From Paenibacillus methanolicus (GTDB taxonomy: Bacteria > Bacillota > Bacilli > Paenibacillales > Paenibacillaceae), in NCBI RefSeq assembly GCF_008124765.1, contig NZ_VNHS01000012.1, positions 124,001-188,000 of the forward strand: a stretch of DNA of 64,000 bases. Reading direction: 5' to 3'. The first letter of the stretch is position 1. Each line of letters begins with the position of its first letter. Of this stretch, positions 1-8,553 are shown piece after piece. The notes under the pieces are model-generated. The model searched no databases. It was not told the DNA's origin and was given only the letters and a program-made list of their open reading frames with translations. Both the position numbers and the translations under genes were made by a program.

Positions 1-420
1 AACTTCAGCGACCCGTGGCCCAAGGCCAAGCATGCGCGCAGAAGGCTGACGCATCGGCGTTTCGTGGCTAAGTATATGGAGATTTTGAACGAGCGCGGCG
101 AGATTCACTTTAAGACCGACTCGCTGTCGTTGTTCGAATTCTCGCTGAACAGCTTCGCGGACATGGAGCTGGTGATGCGCAACATCTCGCTTCATTTGCA
201 TAAGGACGAGATTCGCGACGATCTGGTGCTGACCGAATACGAGTCCAAATTCGTCGAACGCGGCAATAACATCCACCGCGTGGAGGTCGTCATCGGCGCG
301 GAAGCGCTGGCGGCGCACCGCAAGGCGAAACTCGAAGCTCAGAAGAACGACCAAAGCGAAGAGACGAGCACGGCGGTAGACGAGCCGAGCACGGCGCCGG
401 CCGCGACATCGGAAGGATAA
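1..420 (+). CDS. trmB: tRNA (guanine-N7-)-methyltransferase, C-terminal part (cut by window edge)
   Basis: The enzyme methylates G46 of tRNA with S-adenosylmethionine. The reading frame is open from base 1; the first residues NFSDPWPKAKHARRRLT are the conserved TrmB substrate/cofactor motif, so the N-terminal SAM-binding part lies outside the window. The fold ends near residue 95; after it comes a hydrophilic Lys/Glu/Ala/Thr-rich tail of about 40 residues that is longer than usual for the family. The last 82 bp overlap the end of the convergent PAP2 gene. Family assignment is firm; the tail has no assigned role. Confidence 0.9.
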   Translation, partial: NFSDPWPKAKHARRRLTHRRFVAKYMEILNERGEIHFKTDSLSLFEFSLNSFADMELVMRNISLHLHKDEIRDDLVLTEYESKFVERGNNIHRVEVVIGAEALAAHRKAKLEAQKNDQSEETSTAVDEPSTAPAATSEG

Positions 421-896
421 TGCAAGCCTAAGTACATCCGCGACCAGGCGACGGACAGTCCGATCAGCAGCGCGGCCGGCAGCAGGGCGGGCAGCAGCGA
501 CGCGTCCGCCATCAGCCAAGGCGCGAGCCAGGCGGTGATCGCCGTCGTATGGCCGGACGGGAACGACGGATCCTGCAGCGGTTTGGCCGCGCAATGCAGG
601 TGCGGCAGTTTCTGATAGGGCCGCAGCCGGCGGAATTTGCGTTTTACGAGCGCGACCGGCAGATGGCTGAGCGCGACGGCTGCGAGACTTTGAGCGCCTG
701 CCGCCCCCCAGGGGGCGGGGGCCAAGCATGCCACCAACAGGGCGGAGATCAGCGTGAAGCTGGCTCCGCCCATGTGCGTTATCGTGCCAAGCCACCTTCC
801 GAGCATGCGTTCCATCATCCGGTTTATCGGTCTGCGATTCGCCCAAGCCAGCAGGGCGTGTTCCCTGCCCCTGAGCCAAGCCACCATTGTTTGCAT
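339..896 (-). CDS. PAP2-superfamily membrane phosphatase
   Basis: A 185-residue membrane phosphatase, probably acting on a lipid phosphate or undecaprenyl pyrophosphate (the substrate is inference). All three PAP2 signatures are visible in order: KRKFRRLRP, PSFPSGHT and SRMYLGLHYPSDV, whose His and Asp form the catalytic site. Hydrophobic segments lie between and around them. The start ATG follows a GGAGGG site. The gene converges on trmB and its 3' end is encoded within the complement of the trmB tail, so the two genes share 82 bp. Comparable proteins include BcrC and YodM types; which one this is cannot be decided here. Confidence 0.85.
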   Translation of the reverse strand: MQTMVAWLRGREHALLAWANRRPINRMMERMLGRWLGTITHMGGASFTLISALLVACLAPAPWGAAGAQSLAAVALSHLPVALVKRKFRRLRPYQKLPHLHCAAKPLQDPSFPSGHTTAITAWLAPWLMADASLLPALLPAALLIGLSVAWSRMYLGLHYPSDVAAGAVLGSSTAVLVSSLWSFF

Positions 897-1135
897 CCCT
901 CATCCCTCCGCAACACGCATTCAGGCGGCGCATCCGGCGCCCGATTATCCCCATTCTACCGGTTCAATGTTCGCGCCGTGTCAACGGCTTGCGAATCCCA
1001 TATTAACGATTCATTCGCACTCGCTTGATGCAGCGCAAACACAGGTTTTTTAAGCTGAAGCCAAACTCGAAGTCCGGGACTTGAGGCGGGTGCCGACAGG
1101 CGCGCCGAAGCGACCGGCAGGCGGAGGCGATGCAT

Positions 1136-2308
1136 ATGCGGCTGGCGATTTTCACGGACACGTACGAACCGGAAGTGAACGGCGTGGCACGGACGCTTGG
1201 CAGATGGGCCGATTACTTGAGACGTCAAGGCATCCCCGTGCAGGTATTTGCCCCGGATCCGGCGGCAAGCGCGGGCGAACCCGCGCCTTCGGCGGTGGAG
1301 CGCTTTGCGAGCTTGCCGTTCTACCTCTATCCGGAGTGCCGGCTGGCGCTCCCGAACCCGCGCCACATCCGGCGCGCCCTGCAGGCATTTCAGCCGACCC
1401 TTATTCACGTGGCCACGCCGTTTAACCTCGGCTTATGCGGCATTCATTACGCGCGCAAATACAACATCCCGCTCGTAGCCTCGTACCACACGCATTTTGA
1501 CCGCTATTTGCCGTTTTACAATTTGCAATGGATGGTTAAGATGTTATGGAGATATCTGAATTGGTTTCACCAGGATGCAAGCCGCATATTCGTGCCTTCC
1601 GCATCAACCCGGAATGAGCTGCTCGGCAGGGGGTGGGATGATCATCGGCTTACCATATGGCCGCGCGGCATCGACGCTCGCTTGTTTCACCCCGTTGTCG
1701 ATCGAAGCGGATTGCTGGCGGCGCACGGCATCGAGCCGGGACGTTTCGTCGTGTTATATGCCGGAAGACTGGCCCCGGAGAAGAATGTCGAGACCGCGCT
1801 GGCGGCTTTCGCGTTATTTCGGGAGCGCGCATGTCCCGATGCGCAGCTTGTCATGGCCGGCGATGGACCTTCCGCCCAGGGGCTGAAGGAGCAGGCGGTC
1901 GCGATGGGGCTGCCCGTGCGTTTTCTCGGATTCACGCCGCCGAAACAGCTGCAGCAGTGGTACGCCGCGGCGGACGTCTTCTTGTTCCCGTCGCCGACCG
2001 AGACGTTCGGCAACGTCGTGCTCGAATCGATGGCTTGCGGAACGCCCGTCGTAACCGCGTCGAGCGGCGGCGTGGCGGACATCGTCGAGCCGATGTCGAC
2101 CGGCATCCTGTGCGATCCCGCTAGCCCGGAGGCATTCGCCGACGCGCTGACGCTGCTTCACGCGGACCCGCAGCTGAGGGCCGGCATGGCGATTCAAGGG
2201 ATGGCGCACGCCCGGAGCCAATCGTGGGACGATATTTTCGGACGATTGCTGGAAGCGTGCCGGGAGGCGGCGGCGCCCGGACGTTCATCGATTCGTCACA
2301 CCCGTTGA
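1136..2308 (+). CDS. GT4-family glycosyltransferase
   Basis: A cytosolic or membrane-associated GT-B glycosyltransferase of about 390 residues. The N-terminus MRLAIFTDTYEPEVNGV is typical of the MgtA/PimB/SQD2-like group, and the C-terminal half has the nucleotide-sugar binding region (LYAGRLAPEKNVE near residue 210, then PSPTETFGNVVLESMACG with the EX7E glutamates near residue 290). These enzymes transfer sugars from NDP-donors to lipids or polysaccharides; the acceptor here is unknown. A start at 1130 is also in frame, but GGAGG at 1123-1127 sits 2 nt from it and 8 nt from 1136, favouring 1136. Confidence 0.85.
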   Translation: MRLAIFTDTYEPEVNGVARTLGRWADYLRRQGIPVQVFAPDPAASAGEPAPSAVERFASLPFYLYPECRLALPNPRHIRRALQAFQPTLIHVATPFNLGLCGIHYARKYNIPLVASYHTHFDRYLPFYNLQWMVKMLWRYLNWFHQDASRIFVPSASTRNELLGRGWDDHRLTIWPRGIDARLFHPVVDRSGLLAAHGIEPGRFVVLYAGRLAPEKNVETALAAFALFRERACPDAQLVMAGDGPSAQGLKEQAVAMGLPVRFLGFTPPKQLQQWYAAADVFLFPSPTETFGNVVLESMACGTPVVTASSGGVADIVEPMSTGILCDPASPEAFADALTLLHADPQLRAGMAIQGMAHARSQSWDDIFGRLLEACREAAAPGRSSIRHTR

Positions 2309-2486
2309 CGCGCGAAGATGAAACTTTTTTAATGCGCGGGTCGTTTACCATACAAAGCCTGAAGTTTTCTCCATAATTGGCTGAAAAACCGGGTGAGCGG
2401 CCGAAAAACGAGGGAATCGCGAGCGTGGACTAGACTTGAAACCGTTTTTCTTCGCTCAAACGCCTGTACAAGCGCTTTTTGGGCTT

Positions 2487-2515
2487 TTGACAAACGAATG
2501 CAATGTGTGGAAAAT
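2487..2515 (+). promoter_or_regulatory. possible sigma-A promoter for the GT2 gene
   Basis: TTGACA at 2487-2492 is a perfect -35; the -10 at the right distance (GAAAAT, 2510-2515, 17-nt spacer) is weak. The rest of the 340-nt gap between the two glycosyltransferase genes shows nothing else I can name. Confidence 0.3.
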
Positions 2516-2647
2516 CAGTATGGCCGTGGCTAAAACAAACAGACGCCGCGGTTGCCTGATCGGGTTATAAGGGGCATGCGTTCATCTCGCATACAAAACA
2601 GAGAGAGTATCGCAAAAAAAGGGGTCTTAAGGGGGCAACAACCGAAT

Positions 2648-3889
2648 ATGATCATCAACGTTATTTTAATCGCGCTTCAGGTGATTCTCGCTTTCGTCGG
2701 CGTCTATCAATTCGTGCTGGCGCTGTTTGGCATCGTGCGCAAACGCAAGGAACTGAAGCATGCACCGCAAAAATCATTCGCCGTGCTCGTCGCGGCCCAC
2801 AACGAATCGGCCGTCGTCGGCGCGCTGATCGACAACCTCAAAAATCTCGATTACCCGAAAGAGCTGTACGACGTCTTCGTCATTTGCGACAACTGTACGG
2901 ATAATACGGCGGAGATCGCGCGCAGCATGGGCGTCCACGCCTGCGAACGGAACAACCCGCATCTGCGGGGCAAAGGCCACGCGATCGAGTGGATGCTCAA
3001 GGAACTGTGGGCGATGCCGCGCCAATACGACGCGATCGTCATGTTCGACGCCGATAACCTGGTCAATACCGACTTCCTGCTTCACATGAACAACGACCTG
3101 TGCGACGGCCACCAAGTCATTCAGGCGTATCTGGATACGAAGAATCCGGACGATTCCTGGGTTACGGCTTCGTACGGCATCACGTACTGGTACTGCAATC
3201 GCCTATGGCAGCTGTCACGCCGCAATCTGCGGATGGCGAACTTCCTGGGCGGCACGGGCATGTGCTTCGAGACCGGCCTGATGAAGGAAATGGGCTGGGG
3301 CGCGACGAGCCTCGTCGAAGACTTGGAGTTCTCCATGCGCTGCGTCAAACGCGGCGTCCATCCGGTGCTGAACTTCGAAGCGAAGGTATATGACGAGAAG
3401 CCGCTCACGTTCAAAGCTTCGGCACGCCAACGTCTGCGTTGGATGCAGGGGCACTTCACGGTCGCGCGCAACTACTTCTTCCCGCTTATCTGGGCGAGCA
3501 TCAAGGAGCGCAGTTTCGTCAAGTTCGACGCTGCCATCTACACGATGTCCGCGTACACTACGCTGGTCGGCTTCGTGCTGACGGCGATGATTTGGATCGA
3601 CAACGTCATCCCGGCGGACAACGCGTTCATCTCGATCTACGGCTACCTGCCAAGCTGGATCGCGATCGTATCGCTTACGCTCACCGCGCTGATGTTCCCG
3701 CTCGTCATGGCGCTGGAAGGCATCAAGTCGCCGAAAATGTACGGCCATCTCATCTCGATGATTTTCTTCCAGCTCTCCTGGCTGCCGATTACGTTCTACG
3801 CGTTCTTCACGCAGAACAACAAGCAGTGGAGCCATACGCAGCATACGCGCGTGATCCGGCTCGAGGAAGTACAGAGCAAGCAAGTGTAG
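2648..3889 (+). CDS. Processive GT2-family membrane glycosyltransferase
   Basis: A polysaccharide-synthase-like inner-membrane enzyme (about 413 residues). It has one N-terminal membrane helix, a GT-A catalytic domain with MFDADN (DxD-like, metal binding), a later ED in SLVEDLEF, and RQRLRWMQGH, the QxxRW motif of processive beta-glycosyltransferases such as hyaluronan, cellulose and chitin synthases. Three or so hydrophobic helices follow. The product polymer is unknown. The frame stays open upstream to 2552, but the conserved part starts at MIINVILIALQ, with a G-rich site 13 nt before it. A terminator follows directly. Confidence 0.85.
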   Translation: MIINVILIALQVILAFVGVYQFVLALFGIVRKRKELKHAPQKSFAVLVAAHNESAVVGALIDNLKNLDYPKELYDVFVICDNCTDNTAEIARSMGVHACERNNPHLRGKGHAIEWMLKELWAMPRQYDAIVMFDADNLVNTDFLLHMNNDLCDGHQVIQAYLDTKNPDDSWVTASYGITYWYCNRLWQLSRRNLRMANFLGGTGMCFETGLMKEMGWGATSLVEDLEFSMRCVKRGVHPVLNFEAKVYDEKPLTFKASARQRLRWMQGHFTVARNYFFPLIWASIKERSFVKFDAAIYTMSAYTTLVGFVLTAMIWIDNVIPADNAFISIYGYLPSWIAIVSLTLTALMFPLVMALEGIKSPKMYGHLISMIFFQLSWLPITFYAFFTQNNKQWSHTQHTRVIRLEEVQSKQV

Positions 3890-3898
3890 CACGCGCAA

Positions 3899-3925
3899 GG
3901 GCCGCTCATCCGAGCGGTCCTTTTT
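3899..3925 (+). terminator. Rho-independent terminator after the GT2 gene
   Basis: Stem GGCCGCTC / GAGCGGTC (one G-T pair) with a 4-nt loop, followed by five T. Confidence 0.85.
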
Positions 3926-4082
3926 CTAAGCCATGGACTCCTGTCCATGCCGAGAATAACAATCTGCGGCAGCTCCGATCGTCTCCGGCGCGCGCATAAT
4001 TCTCCCTCTTCCGGCAGACGCTAGGACGGCACGCCTGACAGGCGATTTCCGCGCGCGAGGCGCGAAAGAGGTGAATGATGCG

Positions 4083-4259
4083 ATGAGCAACAACGTGAAC
4101 TACAACCATAACAGCCATGACCACACGGACAACAACGACCAGCGCGAGAACGACGTGCACGGCGGGGAGTTCCGCAACGGACGCAAAGCGCAGGTCAAAA
4201 ACAACAATTCCCAAGGCGACGAGGTTCCGAACGAGTATGTGAACCGGGCGAACGAATAA
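4083..4259 (+). CDS. Small Asn/His/Asp-rich hydrophilic protein, unrecognised
   Basis: A 58-residue ORF starting at ATG 4083 with GAGGTG 9 nt upstream. The protein is extremely polar (Asn, Asp, His, Glu, Lys) with runs such as NYNHNSHDHTDNNDQREND and no hydrophobic core, so it is probably unstructured. I do not recognise a family. A role as a minor spore or stress protein is only a guess from composition. It lies alone between a terminator and the infC leader; coding is supported by the ribosome site and the distinctive composition. Confidence 0.5.
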   Translation: MSNNVNYNHNSHDHTDNNDQRENDVHGGEFRNGRKAQVKNNNSQGDEVPNEYVNRANE

Positions 4260-4293
4260 GGCTCCGGTTGTCTCGGTGACGCTCCCGTTGTCT

Positions 4294-4336
4294 GCCGTGT
4301 TCCTGGATTAGGTCCCCGCTACGGGAAGAACACGGC
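4294..4336. other. Inverted repeat in the 4260-4474 gap
   Basis: GCCGTGTTC (4294-4302) and GAACACGGC (4328-4336) are perfect 9-bp arms around 25 nt. No T-run follows. The rest of 4260-4474 holds nothing I can assign. Confidence 0.4.
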
Positions 4337-4474
4337 GACAAAAGTCGCTTACAGCCGAGAAACCTCCGCTGCATTGGGGTGCCCCGCTTCGCGCTTGGGC
4401 ACGAGATTCAAAAGCAAAAGCCAATAGCACGAGCCAAGAGTGGCCTCCCGAGTTTTACTCTCGAAACTCCGGCA

Positions 4475-4504
4475 TTGACTTTCACTGCCAAGCCATGCTA
4501 TATT
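4475..4504 (+). promoter_or_regulatory. sigma-A promoter of infC-rpmI-rplT
   Basis: TTGACT (4475-4480), 18-nt spacer, TATATT (4499-4504). It lies 235 nt upstream of infC, leaving room for the structured leader. Confidence 0.7.
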
Positions 4505-4510
4505 ATGTCG

Positions 4511-4738
4511 GTACGAAACAAAATGAATACGCGCAAGCAGAAGCACCCGCTTCTCACCTACTCGGCTTGGCCGACTGGTTCGCGACTAGGAATGGAAGTG
4601 TCCTCGCTTACGAGCGATGATTGATACGACTACGATCTTGGTTAATGGAATGCGGGTCCGCTAGGGGCCCGCATTTTTTTATTTGCAGCCGCGCCCGCGG
4701 GCGCTATAGATGCACATTATTTTTGGAGGTGGCAGGTT
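4511..4738 (+). promoter_or_regulatory. Structured leader of the IF3-L35-L20 operon (L20-leader type)
   Basis: About 230 nt of untranslated leader between the promoter and the infC start. It ends in an intrinsic terminator before the ribosome site. In Bacillus the same operon is autoregulated by protein L20 through premature termination in such a leader (established); applying this here rests on gene order and the attenuator. Confidence 0.65.
4649..4680 (+). terminator. Leader attenuator upstream of infC
   Basis: Arms AATGCGGGTCC / GGGCCCGCATT around a short loop, followed by seven T, about 60 nt before the infC start. Its position inside the operon leader points to attenuation rather than the end of a transcript. 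Confidence 0.8.
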
Positions 4739-5254
4739 ATTAGCAGAGAACATCAAATCAATGACGAGATTCGGGCTCGGGAAGTACGCCTTGTAGGACC
4801 GGAAGGCGAACAGATCGGCATTACGCCGTTCCGCGAAGCGCTTCAAATGGCGATCGACGCTAGCATGGACCTCGTCAACGTTGCTCCGACCGCGAAACCG
4901 CCGGTATGCCGCATTATGGACTACGGCAAGTTCCGTTACGAGTCACAGAAGAAAGAGAAAGAAGCGCGCAAGAATCAGAAGATCGTCGATCTGAAGGAAG
5001 TGTGGTTCCGCGCGAACATCGAGGAGAACGACTACCAGGTGAAATTCCGCAACGTCGTGAAATTCCTCGGCGAAGGCGACAAGGTGAAGGCTTCCGTCCG
5101 TTTCCGCGGTCGTGAAATTACACATGCTGCCATCGGACAACGTATCTTGGACCGGCTTCAGAAGGAAGTCGCGGACATTTGCGTGGTCGAGCGTGTGCCG
5201 AAGCTGGAAGGTCGAAGCATGATCATGATTTTGGCACCAAAAACCAACAACTAA
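4739..5254 (+). CDS. infC: Translation initiation factor IF-3 (ATT start)
   Basis: IF-3 binds the 30S subunit, checks start-codon and initiator-tRNA pairing and prevents early 50S joining. The product is 171 residues, the normal length. The first in-frame ATG (4847) would cut off the N-terminal domain; translating upstream gives ISREHQINDEIRAREVRLVG, the standard IF-3 N-terminus, beginning at an ATT codon at 4739. GGAGG at 4725-4729 is 9 nt before it. A rare ATT/ATC/ATA start on infC is known to make the gene self-regulating. It is followed by rpmI after 27 nt and rplT. Confidence 0.95.
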   Translation: MSREHQINDEIRAREVRLVGPEGEQIGITPFREALQMAIDASMDLVNVAPTAKPPVCRIMDYGKFRYESQKKEKEARKNQKIVDLKEVWFRANIEENDYQVKFRNVVKFLGEGDKVKASVRFRGREITHAAIGQRILDRLQKEVADICVVERVPKLEGRSMIMILAPKTNN

Positions 5255-5281
5255 GCATAATTCTTTGAGGAGGATCATCAC

Positions 5282-5482
5282 ATGCCTAAGATGAAAACGC
5301 ACAGCAGTTTGAAAGACCGTTTCAAAATTACGGGTACTGGCAAAGTGAAACGCTACAAAGCGTTCCGCAACCACTTGCTTTCCGGTAAATCCGGCCGTCA
5401 GAAGCGCGTTCTTGCTGGCCAGCCGCTCATGGCTGCAGGCGACGTTCGCCGCATTCAACAAGGTCTTGCAAACCTGAAATAG
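5282..5482 (+). CDS. rpmI: 50S ribosomal protein L35
   Basis: A 66-residue basic protein of the large subunit, starting [20 protein letters not shown], the family signature. GGAGG lies 9 nt upstream of the ATG. It is the second gene of the infC-rpmI-rplT operon. Codon choice (AAA, CGT, GGT) is more biased than in surrounding metabolic genes, as expected for high expression. Confidence 0.97.
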   Translation: MPKMKTHSSLKDRFKITGTGKVKRYKAFRNHLLSGKSGRQKRVLAGQPLMAAGDVRRIQQGLANLK

Positions 5483-5541
5483 TCCGTACGCGAATACGGA
5501 TTCCAAATACGCAATAAACAACACTCGGGAGGTTTCTACTC

Positions 5542-5901
5542 ATGGCAAGAGTTAAAGGCGGTTTCGTCCGCGCACGTCGTCGTAAAAGAATTTTGAAGCT
5601 CGCGAAAGGTTACTTCGGTTCGAAGCATCGCCTGTTTAAAACAGCAAAAGAGCAAGTCATGAAATCCCTGATGTACGCATACCGTGACCGCCGCAACAAA
5701 AAACGCGACATCCGCAAACTGTGGATCGTTCGTATCAACGCGGCAGCTCGCCAAAACGGTCTGTCCTACAGCAAATTCATGTTCGGCCTGAAACAAGCCG
5801 GCGTGGAAGTAAACCGCAAAATGCTGGCTGACCTGGCCGTGAACGACATCAACGCGTTCAACTCCCTCGCAGCGGTAGCAAAAGAAAAAGTAAACGCATA
5901 G
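5542..5901 (+). CDS. rplT: 50S ribosomal protein L20
   Basis: A 119-residue protein essential for early 50S assembly; it also represses its own operon in Bacillus by binding the leader (established for the family). The N-terminus [20 protein letters not shown] and the later globular part [20 protein letters not shown] are characteristic. GGGAGG precedes the ATG. It is the last gene of the operon, with two hairpins following. Confidence 0.97.
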   Translation: MARVKGGFVRARRRKRILKLAKGYFGSKHRLFKTAKEQVMKSLMYAYRDRRNKKRDIRKLWIVRINAAARQNGLSYSKFMFGLKQAGVEVNRKMLADLAVNDINAFNSLAAVAKEKVNA

Positions 5902-5915
5902 TATGCGTTGCATAT

Positions 5916-5980
5916 CGCCAAGGCATCGCGCCTTGGCGGAAGAAAGGCCAAACAGACTATTCTGTTTGGCCTTTCTTTGT
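5916..5980 (+). terminator. Tandem hairpins ending the infC-rpmI-rplT operon
   Basis: First stem CGCCAAGGC / GCCTTGGCG (5916-5938), then a 15-bp perfect stem at 5941-5955 / 5962-5976 with a T-rich tail. The second is the likely terminator. Confidence 0.9.
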
Positions 5981-6057
5981 TATTCAGCCCCTTCCCATCC
6001 AGCCCGCCGTACCTGGGAAGAAGCGTCCGTTTCCAGTAAGTATTAGGGGGTTACGCC

Positions 6058-6085
6058 TAACGAATGCACGTTGTTCTACCGATGT
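6058..6085 (+). promoter_or_regulatory. sigma-D-like (flagellar) promoter of the chemoreceptor
   Basis: TAAC (6058-6061), 16 nt, ACCGATGT (6078-6085) resembles the sigma-D consensus TAAA-N15/16-GCCGATAT. A motility-sigma promoter fits a chemoreceptor gene. The match is imperfect in three positions. Confidence 0.45.
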
Positions 6086-6127
6086 AATCCATTAGGCATG
6101 GATGTATAACGGTAGAGGAGGAACATC

Positions 6128-8242
6128 ATGAGCATCATGCGACTGTACAGGGGGGCGCTTCGTCCAGCTGTCAAACTGATCAACTTGATGAAGTACTGGC
6201 AGAAGTTTTTGTTAATCGGACTCATTGTGCTGCTGCCGATGTCCATTTTAAGCGTGTATGTGTTGAATACGAAGCAGCAAGAAATCGACATTGCGCGCTC
6301 GGAGCGGAACGGACTTCGTTACATGAAGGAACTGAACGGATTTATTGCCGCGGTTCAGCGGCACCGTGCTCAAGTGGTCAACGGGTCGCCCCAGGCGGAG
6401 TTGACGGCGGCGCAGGCGGACGTGAAGCAGGCGATCGCGGCGCTCGATGCGGCCCGGTCGGATTATGCAAGCGACCTCCCGGCGACTCAGGGGATGGAAG
6501 ATCTGAAGGAGTTCTGGGAGACGCTGTTGAACGCGCTGCCTAAATTGAAAGACACGCAAGCGATCGATAAACATAGCGGTCTGATCGGGCAAACGCTTGA
6601 TCTGATGGTCGAGGTATCCGATGATTCGGGGCTAACCTTGGAATCGCATCTCGAGGAATATTACCTCTCCAACAGCGTCGTCAATTTGATGCCAAGGCTG
6701 ATCGAGAATTTGGGGCAGCTGCGCGTCACGGGCATTCGGGCCACCGCACGGGGTGAATTTGCCTCCAGCGAGAAAGAATGGGTCTTCCCGACCGTGCGGA
6801 TGGTCGAATCGGGGCTCGCGGAAATTAACCGCAGCATGGCGATTCTCATCGCCGAATCCGACCGGAACCGCGGCAAGATGGAGCAGCCTACTCGTGCGAT
6901 GAACGAGGCGATTACCGGATTTTTGGTTAAACTCGACACGAATTTGATGCTGCCGGCTAAATTTACGATCACGACCCAGGATTATCTGAAGATCGCGACG
7001 GACGCGATGAATGCCGGCTACGCGATGATGGAAGTCGACACGGAACTGTTGTTGGAGCGGCTGCAGGATAGGATCGATGACAGCAAGCGGCTGATTCAGC
7101 TTATCGGCGCTGTGCTTGTCCTGATTATTCTCGTACTGTTGTACGTTTTCCTCGCGTTCTACCGTTCGGTGCAAGTCACGGTCGATCGTTTGTCGGAGGC
7201 GGCCTCTTCGATGGCAGATGGCGATCTGACGCAAACCCTCCATCTGGAAACCCGGGACGAATTGGCGGAAGTGGGCGTTTCCTTCAACCGGATGAACGAA
7301 GCGATGCGAACGATGATACAGGGGAATCTGGTAACGGCTGCCCAAGTGACCGCTGCTTCGGATCTGTTGACCTCGACCGCGAAGGATTCCGTTGAAATGA
7401 GTCACCATAACGCCCAGGTGATTCAGGAGATCGCGTCGGGCATGGAATCGCAGCTCAAAGGGGCGAGAGAGACCGGCACGGCGATGGAAGAGATGTCGAT
7501 CGGCATCGAGCGCATCGCGGAGAACGCGTCGGACGTGGCGGACACTTCCAAGGAGGCCGAAGAGGCGGCTAGCCAAGGCAGCCAAGCCATGACGAGCGCG
7601 GTCGGCCAAATGAACGCGATCCATCTGGCGACGACCAAAGCGGCGCAAGTCGTGCATTCGCTCGGCGAACACTCCAAGCAAGTCGGTCATATCGTGGAAG
7701 TCATCGGCGAAATCGCAAGGCAGACGAATCTATTGTCGCTCAATGCTTCGATCGAAGCGGCTCGGGCGGGCGAGCATGGCAAAGGTTTTGCCGTCGTAGC
7801 CAGCGAAGTGAAGAAGCTGGCCGAGCAGTCGCAACAGTCGACCGCGCAGATCGCCTCGATCATCGCGCTCATTCAATCTTCCGTTCAGGAGGCCGTCTCG
7901 GCGATGAACGGCGGCTACGCGGAGGTACAGAGCGGCATCGCGATCATCGAGAAGACGGGCGTCGTCTTCAATCGGATCGAAAGTTCGGTTCAGCGCGTGG
8001 CGGATCAGGTGCGGGAGATTACGGCCGCGGCCGAACAGCTCTCGGCGGGAACGCAGCAAGTGAACGCCTCCATGCAAACGATCGTAGGCGTCTCGCAGAC
8101 TTCTGCCGGCAGCGCGCAAGAGATGTCCGCGTCGTCGGAAGAGCAGCTGGCCGCGATGGAGGAAATCTCGAACTCCGCGTCCGAGCTGAATCAGCACGCG
8201 CAGCAGATGCAGGCGATGGTGCGCAAGTTTAAGATTGATTAA
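6128..8242 (+). CDS. Methyl-accepting chemotaxis protein
   Basis: A 704-residue transmembrane chemoreceptor feeding CheA/CheW. Order: short cytosolic start, membrane helix near 27-46, a large helical extracellular sensor (about 47-320), second membrane helix near 322-343, HAMP domain (about 345-397), then the long methylation/signalling coiled coil with the highly conserved tip [20 protein letters not shown] near residue 525. The ligand cannot be read from the sequence. The start ATG follows GAGGAGG. Single-gene unit: sigma-D-like promoter before, strong terminator after. Confidence 0.95.
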   Translation: MSIMRLYRGALRPAVKLINLMKYWQKFLLIGLIVLLPMSILSVYVLNTKQQEIDIARSERNGLRYMKELNGFIAAVQRHRAQVVNGSPQAELTAAQADVKQAIAALDAARSDYASDLPATQGMEDLKEFWETLLNALPKLKDTQAIDKHSGLIGQTLDLMVEVSDDSGLTLESHLEEYYLSNSVVNLMPRLIENLGQLRVTGIRATARGEFASSEKEWVFPTVRMVESGLAEINRSMAILIAESDRNRGKMEQPTRAMNEAITGFLVKLDTNLMLPAKFTITTQDYLKIATDAMNAGYAMMEVDTELLLERLQDRIDDSKRLIQLIGAVLVLIILVLLYVFLAFYRSVQVTVDRLSEAASSMADGDLTQTLHLETRDELAEVGVSFNRMNEAMRTMIQGNLVTAAQVTAASDLLTSTAKDSVEMSHHNAQVIQEIASGMESQLKGARETGTAMEEMSIGIERIAENASDVADTSKEAEEAASQGSQAMTSAVGQMNAIHLATTKAAQVVHSLGEHSKQVGHIVEVIGEIARQTNLLSLNASIEAARAGEHGKGFAVVASEVKKLAEQSQQSTAQIASIIALIQSSVQEAVSAMNGGYAEVQSGIAIIEKTGVVFNRIESSVQRVADQVREITAAAEQLSAGTQQVNASMQTIVGVSQTSAGSAQEMSASSEEQLAAMEEISNSASELNQHAQQMQAMVRKFKID

Positions 8243-8253
8243 GGGCAAGATAG

Positions 8254-8288
8254 CGGCTTGAATGGACAACCATTCAAGCCGTTTTTTT
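8254..8288 (+). terminator. Rho-independent terminator after the chemoreceptor
   Basis: Perfect 12-bp stem CGGCTTGAATGG / CCATTCAAGCCG, loop ACAA, then seven T. Confidence 0.95.
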
Positions 8289-8291
8289 CAT

Positions 8292-8461
8292 AATACAAGA
8301 ATTTATATGCGGAATGCTGCATTCTCGGTCTATCGACCGTGAACGCAAACCAATCCGCTTCATGTTCGCAGAATGCTGCATTCCCAATCTTGCGATTGTG
8401 AACGCAAACCAATCCGCTTATCCGGAACGAAACGCCCGTCGCCGCTAAAAGCCGGCGCCAG
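8292..8461. repeat. Structured intergenic repeat, tandem copies 1 and 2
   Basis: Two copies with a 59-bp period (GAATGCTGC at 8312 and 8371) share GAATGCTGCATTC, a 5-bp hairpin and TGAACGCAAACCAATC-GCTT. A third copy lies at 52146-52294. The hairpin arms differ but stay paired: CGGTC/GACCG in copy 1, CAATC/GATTG in copies 2 and 3. A further hairpin CGCCG/CGGCG (8440-8457) follows copy 2 and is also present after copy 3. I do not recognise the family. Confidence 0.75.
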
Positions 8462-8553
8462 CTATTTCGCCCTCCGAGGGAAGCCGGCGCAAGAAAACCA
8501 ATAACCAATGTTACAATAAGGTGGAGCAAACGAAACAAGAGGAGGAGAAAACC

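Noticed and set aside
4379-4624. 81-residue ORF in the infC upstream region
   Set aside because: It spans the infC promoter and leader and has no ribosome site.
8292-8461. Structured repeat as an integron attC site or CRISPR
   Set aside because: There is no RYYYAAC/GTTRRRY pair and no integrase; the copies are too few and too diverged, and no spacers or cas genes are present.
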